NCBI GenBank assembly: GCA_002500505.1
Contig: DLRM01000032.1
Span: 484 to 16,585, forward strand
Direction of reading: 5' to 3'
DNA: 16,102 bases
Origin: Planctomycetes bacterium UBA7888
Lineage (GTDB): Bacteria > Planctomycetota > UBA1135
Under the pieces are notes generated by a model. The model ran no database searches and was not told the origin of the DNA. It saw nothing but the letters and a program-made list of their open reading frames with translations. Position numbers and translations under genes: made by a program. Positions 14,083-16,102 of the stretch are shown piece by piece. The number at the start of each line of letters is the position of its first letter. Position 1 is the first letter of the stretch.

Positions 14083-15156
14083 ATGGATCATCGACTAGAG
14101 CCACTTCTCGAAAAGCCCCCAGCCTGGCTGTTGCCGGGCGGGCCTGATGCGGATGTGGTAGTCGCTAGCAGGATCCGTTTGGCTCGGAATCTCGACGACC
14201 GTCCATTTCCCCACCGATTGGCTCCTGAGGAGGCTCGGCGATTGTGTACGGAGGTTCGAGAGCGCCTATCTGTTTTCTTTGAGGAAGGCTTGGCTCTGGA
14301 GCCAGAGACTTTGAGTAAAGCCGATGCCGATCTCCTAGTTGAACGCAGTCTTGCTTCTCGCGATTTATTGGAAGCGCCGCGCCCCACTTTGATTCTCTTT
14401 AATCAGGAGGAAAGTGTTGGGTTGATGGTGAATGAAGAGGACCACTTCCGTATCCAGAGCTTTGCCTCGGGCCTGAATCTCCAGGTGGCCGCCAAAGTCG
14501 CCCGCCCTCTTGTTCGCAAGATAGGAAGCCGTTTTCCTTTAGCACGGCACCCGAAGCTTGGATATTTGACGGCTTGTCCAACCAACACGGGAAGTGGAAT
14601 GCGGGCCAGCTTATTAATTCACCTCCCGGCCCTTTCTCGACAAAAAAGCTCTTTGCAACACGCACTTCAAGCGGCTCAAAAGTCTAACCTTGCTGTACGA
14701 GGGGTTCATGGTGAAGGTAGCCGCGCCCTCGGGCAGCTGTACCAAATCAGTAACCAGCGGACTTTGGGGACAGATTGGTCATCTCAATTGGAAGCCGTTC
14801 AGGGTTTTGGTCAAGAAGTTGCGCGCTACGAACGAGAAACACGTCGCGCGCTTCTTCGAGAGGCAGGACCACGCAAATTATTAGAGGAAGATTTTGGAAG
14901 GGCCCACCAGGTGTTGGCTGAGTCAGAAGCTCTTACAACGGCTCAAGCCCTTGATGCGCTAAGTGTTCTTCGCTTAGCAGTGCATTGCGGCCTAGCGGAC
15001 GAATTAGGATTCAGCTTGGATTCCCATTTAATGCTCTTGAATTCTTTTCAACTTCAACCGGGTCACCTTCAAGCAAGAGTCGGCTCTGAACTCCCACCTG
15101 AGGCTCGCGATGCATCTCGCGCTCGCCTCCTACGCGAATCTCTTAGCATTAGTTGA
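14083..15156 (+). CDS. mcsB: McsB-like protein arginine kinase (ATP:guanidino phosphotransferase)
   Basis: A 357-residue kinase of the phosphagen-kinase fold that, in the McsB family, phosphorylates arginine residues of proteins and marks them for Clp proteolysis. Motifs are ASRIRLARN with PFP (28-43), NEEDHFRIQ (117-125), YLTACPTNTGSGMRAS (161-176) with the conserved Cys165, RGVHGEGS (206-213) and YQISNQRTLG (220-229). Glu119 and Glu211 correspond to catalytic glutamates. The C-terminal RDASRA (342-347) matches the RDxxRA phosphoarginine-binding motif of McsB, absent from animal arginine and creatine kinases. Unlike in Firmicutes, no mcsA, ctsR or clpC is adjacent. ATG at 14083 lies 8 nt after TACAAT, with no Shine-Dalgarno sequence. 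The next gene starts 2 nt after its stop. Confidence 0.9.
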   Translation: MDHRLEPLLEKPPAWLLPGGPDADVVVASRIRLARNLDDRPFPHRLAPEEARRLCTEVRERLSVFFEEGLALEPETLSKADADLLVERSLASRDLLEAPRPTLILFNQEESVGLMVNEEDHFRIQSFASGLNLQVAAKVARPLVRKIGSRFPLARHPKLGYLTACPTNTGSGMRASLLIHLPALSRQKSSLQHALQAAQKSNLAVRGVHGEGSRALGQLYQISNQRTLGTDWSSQLEAVQGFGQEVARYERETRRALLREAGPRKLLEEDFGRAHQVLAESEALTTAQALDALSVLRLAVHCGLADELGFSLDSHLMLLNSFQLQPGHLQARVGSELPPEARDASRARLLRESLSIS

Positions 15157-15158
15157 GC

Positions 15159-16102
15159 ATGAACTTCAAAAGAACAGCCCTCTCTCTCCTCTTTGTCGCC
15201 ATCTTTTTTGGGTGGGCCACCCCGGAAGCATCTTCGCAAATTTGGGGGCTTCGCCTCAAGCATGATCGGCATCGCTCCAAATATAAAAACAATTTGGTGT
15301 CTGTGAGGGGTGAGGAACTTTTGCTTGTAGAAGTCAAGATTGGACCTCCTTTTGATCCTGAAACTCATGTTTGGAAATACAATGTGGAAGATGAGTATGA
15401 GTTTTGGATTGGAGACTCTTCTGACCCTCTTCGAGTTCCTTATAAAGAGAAGAAAGGGAAGTTAGTTCCCACTCGAAAAAAGACCGTTGTTCGGTTTATG
15501 TGGAACGACATTGATGCCATCTTGCCTGTGATGCTACATGAGTCCTTCGCCAGTTTGTCTGAAGAGTACCGAACTCGATTTGAAAAGCTGGAGGGTTTAC
15601 GCATTCAACGAAACCAGTTTGACCGTGGGACGGAAAAGTGGACGATTCAGCACCAGTTATTTTCCAGGGAGAACGAGACTCTAGCTTCATGGCTCGATGC
15701 GTGCGGATATAAGAGAGCTGCGGATAAACGCCGAGGCGAAGCAGCGAAACAGGCAAAAAAAATTGCAAAAGAAGCCCGTGCTCAGCGATTGAAGACGGCG
15801 CTTGCCTCAATTCATGAAATTCCAACCCCGGAAAATCTAATTGCCGCGTCGGAAGATATCACGAGTGGCCGCTCGCAGTTTTTCGGCATGGAAAGCCAGC
15901 ATTTTCGGGTTTTTTCTTTAGACATCCATTCCAAAGAGCGCATTCGAGGGGTTTTGGAAATGGGTGAACGCGCTCTAGATGCGTTTCGGATCCGGCACAT
16001 TGAGCAGTACGAGGAGGGAAATTTAGAAGACCGAATCCCGAAGGGAATTTTTCAAGAGTTCTTTTTCGGAAGAGATGACATTGTAGAGTTCGAGGCTTTT
16101 TT
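15159..16102 (+). CDS. Putative secreted protein of unknown function (partial, 3' end outside window)
   Basis: An uninterrupted frame from ATG 15159 to the window edge (314 codons and continuing), 2 nt after the mcsB stop. The start MNFKRTALSLLFVAIFFGWA followed by TPEASSQ is a typical cleavable signal peptide, with cleavage probably near Ala24. The mature part is charged and beta/alpha mixed: EDEYEFWIGDSSDPLRVPY, then VVRFMWNDIDAILPVM, a Lys/Arg/Ala-rich probable coiled coil (about 188-210), and from about residue 230 SQHFRVFSLDIHSKERI with GERALDAFRIRH. That last part reminds me of the N-terminal lobe seen before the zinc-peptidase-like domains of some planctomycete secreted proteins, but no HExxH is in view and I cannot assign a family. 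Tight spacing suggests co-transcription with mcsB. Confidence 0.8.
   Translation, partial: MNFKRTALSLLFVAIFFGWATPEASSQIWGLRLKHDRHRSKYKNNLVSVRGEELLLVEVKIGPPFDPETHVWKYNVEDEYEFWIGDSSDPLRVPYKEKKGKLVPTRKKTVVRFMWNDIDAILPVMLHESFASLSEEYRTRFEKLEGLRIQRNQFDRGTEKWTIQHQLFSRENETLASWLDACGYKRAADKRRGEAAKQAKKIAKEARAQRLKTALASIHEIPTPENLIAASEDITSGRSQFFGMESQHFRVFSLDIHSKERIRGVLEMGERALDAFRIRHIEQYEEGNLEDRIPKGIFQEFFFGRDDIVEFEAF

Noticed and set aside
14083..15156. Metabolic arginine or creatine kinase
   Set aside because: The LARN, CPTN and C-terminal RDxxRA motifs and the 357-residue length fit McsB rather than animal phosphagen kinases.
1..16102. Mobile element, CRISPR array, tRNA or rRNA
   Set aside because: No transposase or integrase motifs, no regularly spaced repeats and no tRNA-like cloverleaf noticed; nearly every base is inside a well-supported protein gene.

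Overview
The window is a densely packed, entirely chromosomal-looking stretch of a bacterium: 14 genes (two of them cut by the window edges), almost no intergenic DNA, and no RNA genes, mobile elements, CRISPR arrays or long repeats that I can see. Base composition is moderate (about half G+C by eye, not counted). Two short signal peptides ending in a lipobox-like cysteine, a membrane-anchored pentaheme c-type cytochrome and a binding-protein ABC importer fit a cell with an active envelope redox system, probably diderm. A McsB-type arginine kinase outside any mcsA/clpC setting and a putative secreted protein of unknown family suggest a less-studied phylum such as Planctomycetota or a relative. 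That placement is a low-confidence inference.

Layout. (1) 1-1019, plus strand: the C-terminal end of an OPT-family oligopeptide/metal-chelate transporter, coupled by a 4-nt overlap to a dolichol-phosphate-mannose-synthase-like family 2 glycosyltransferase. (2) 8395-1016, minus strand: a seven-gene run read as ABC binding lipoprotein, fused two-domain permease, ATPase, pentaheme cytochrome, HEAT-repeat lipoprotein, moaA, YycJ/WalJ-like metallo-hydrolase. Five of the six junctions are start/stop overlaps and the sixth is an 11-nt gap, so this is very likely one translationally coupled operon. (3) 8498-13022, plus strand: class I aminotransferase, low-specificity threonine aldolase, phosphomannomutase/phosphoglucomutase and arginase, also overlapping or 3 nt apart. 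(4) 14044-13031, minus strand: a two-transmembrane potassium channel with a cytoplasmic RCK domain. (5) 14083 to the end, plus strand: McsB-like protein arginine kinase, then a putatively secreted protein that runs out of the window.

The only non-coding gaps of note are the two divergent intergenic regions, 8396-8497 and 14045-14082. Both carry TANAAT hexamers only 6-8 nt before a start codon, which suggests leaderless transcripts, and each contains a short inverted repeat that could be an operator.

Points that most deserve a second look: the importer resembles Fe(III) (FbpABC) systems, but its binding protein has TDTDD where FbpA proteins carry the iron-binding tyrosine pair; the importer is coupled to a pentaheme cytochrome and a HEAT lipoprotein; McsB stands alone but keeps both its catalytic motifs and the RDxxRA allosteric motif; and the last gene matches no family I can name with confidence.
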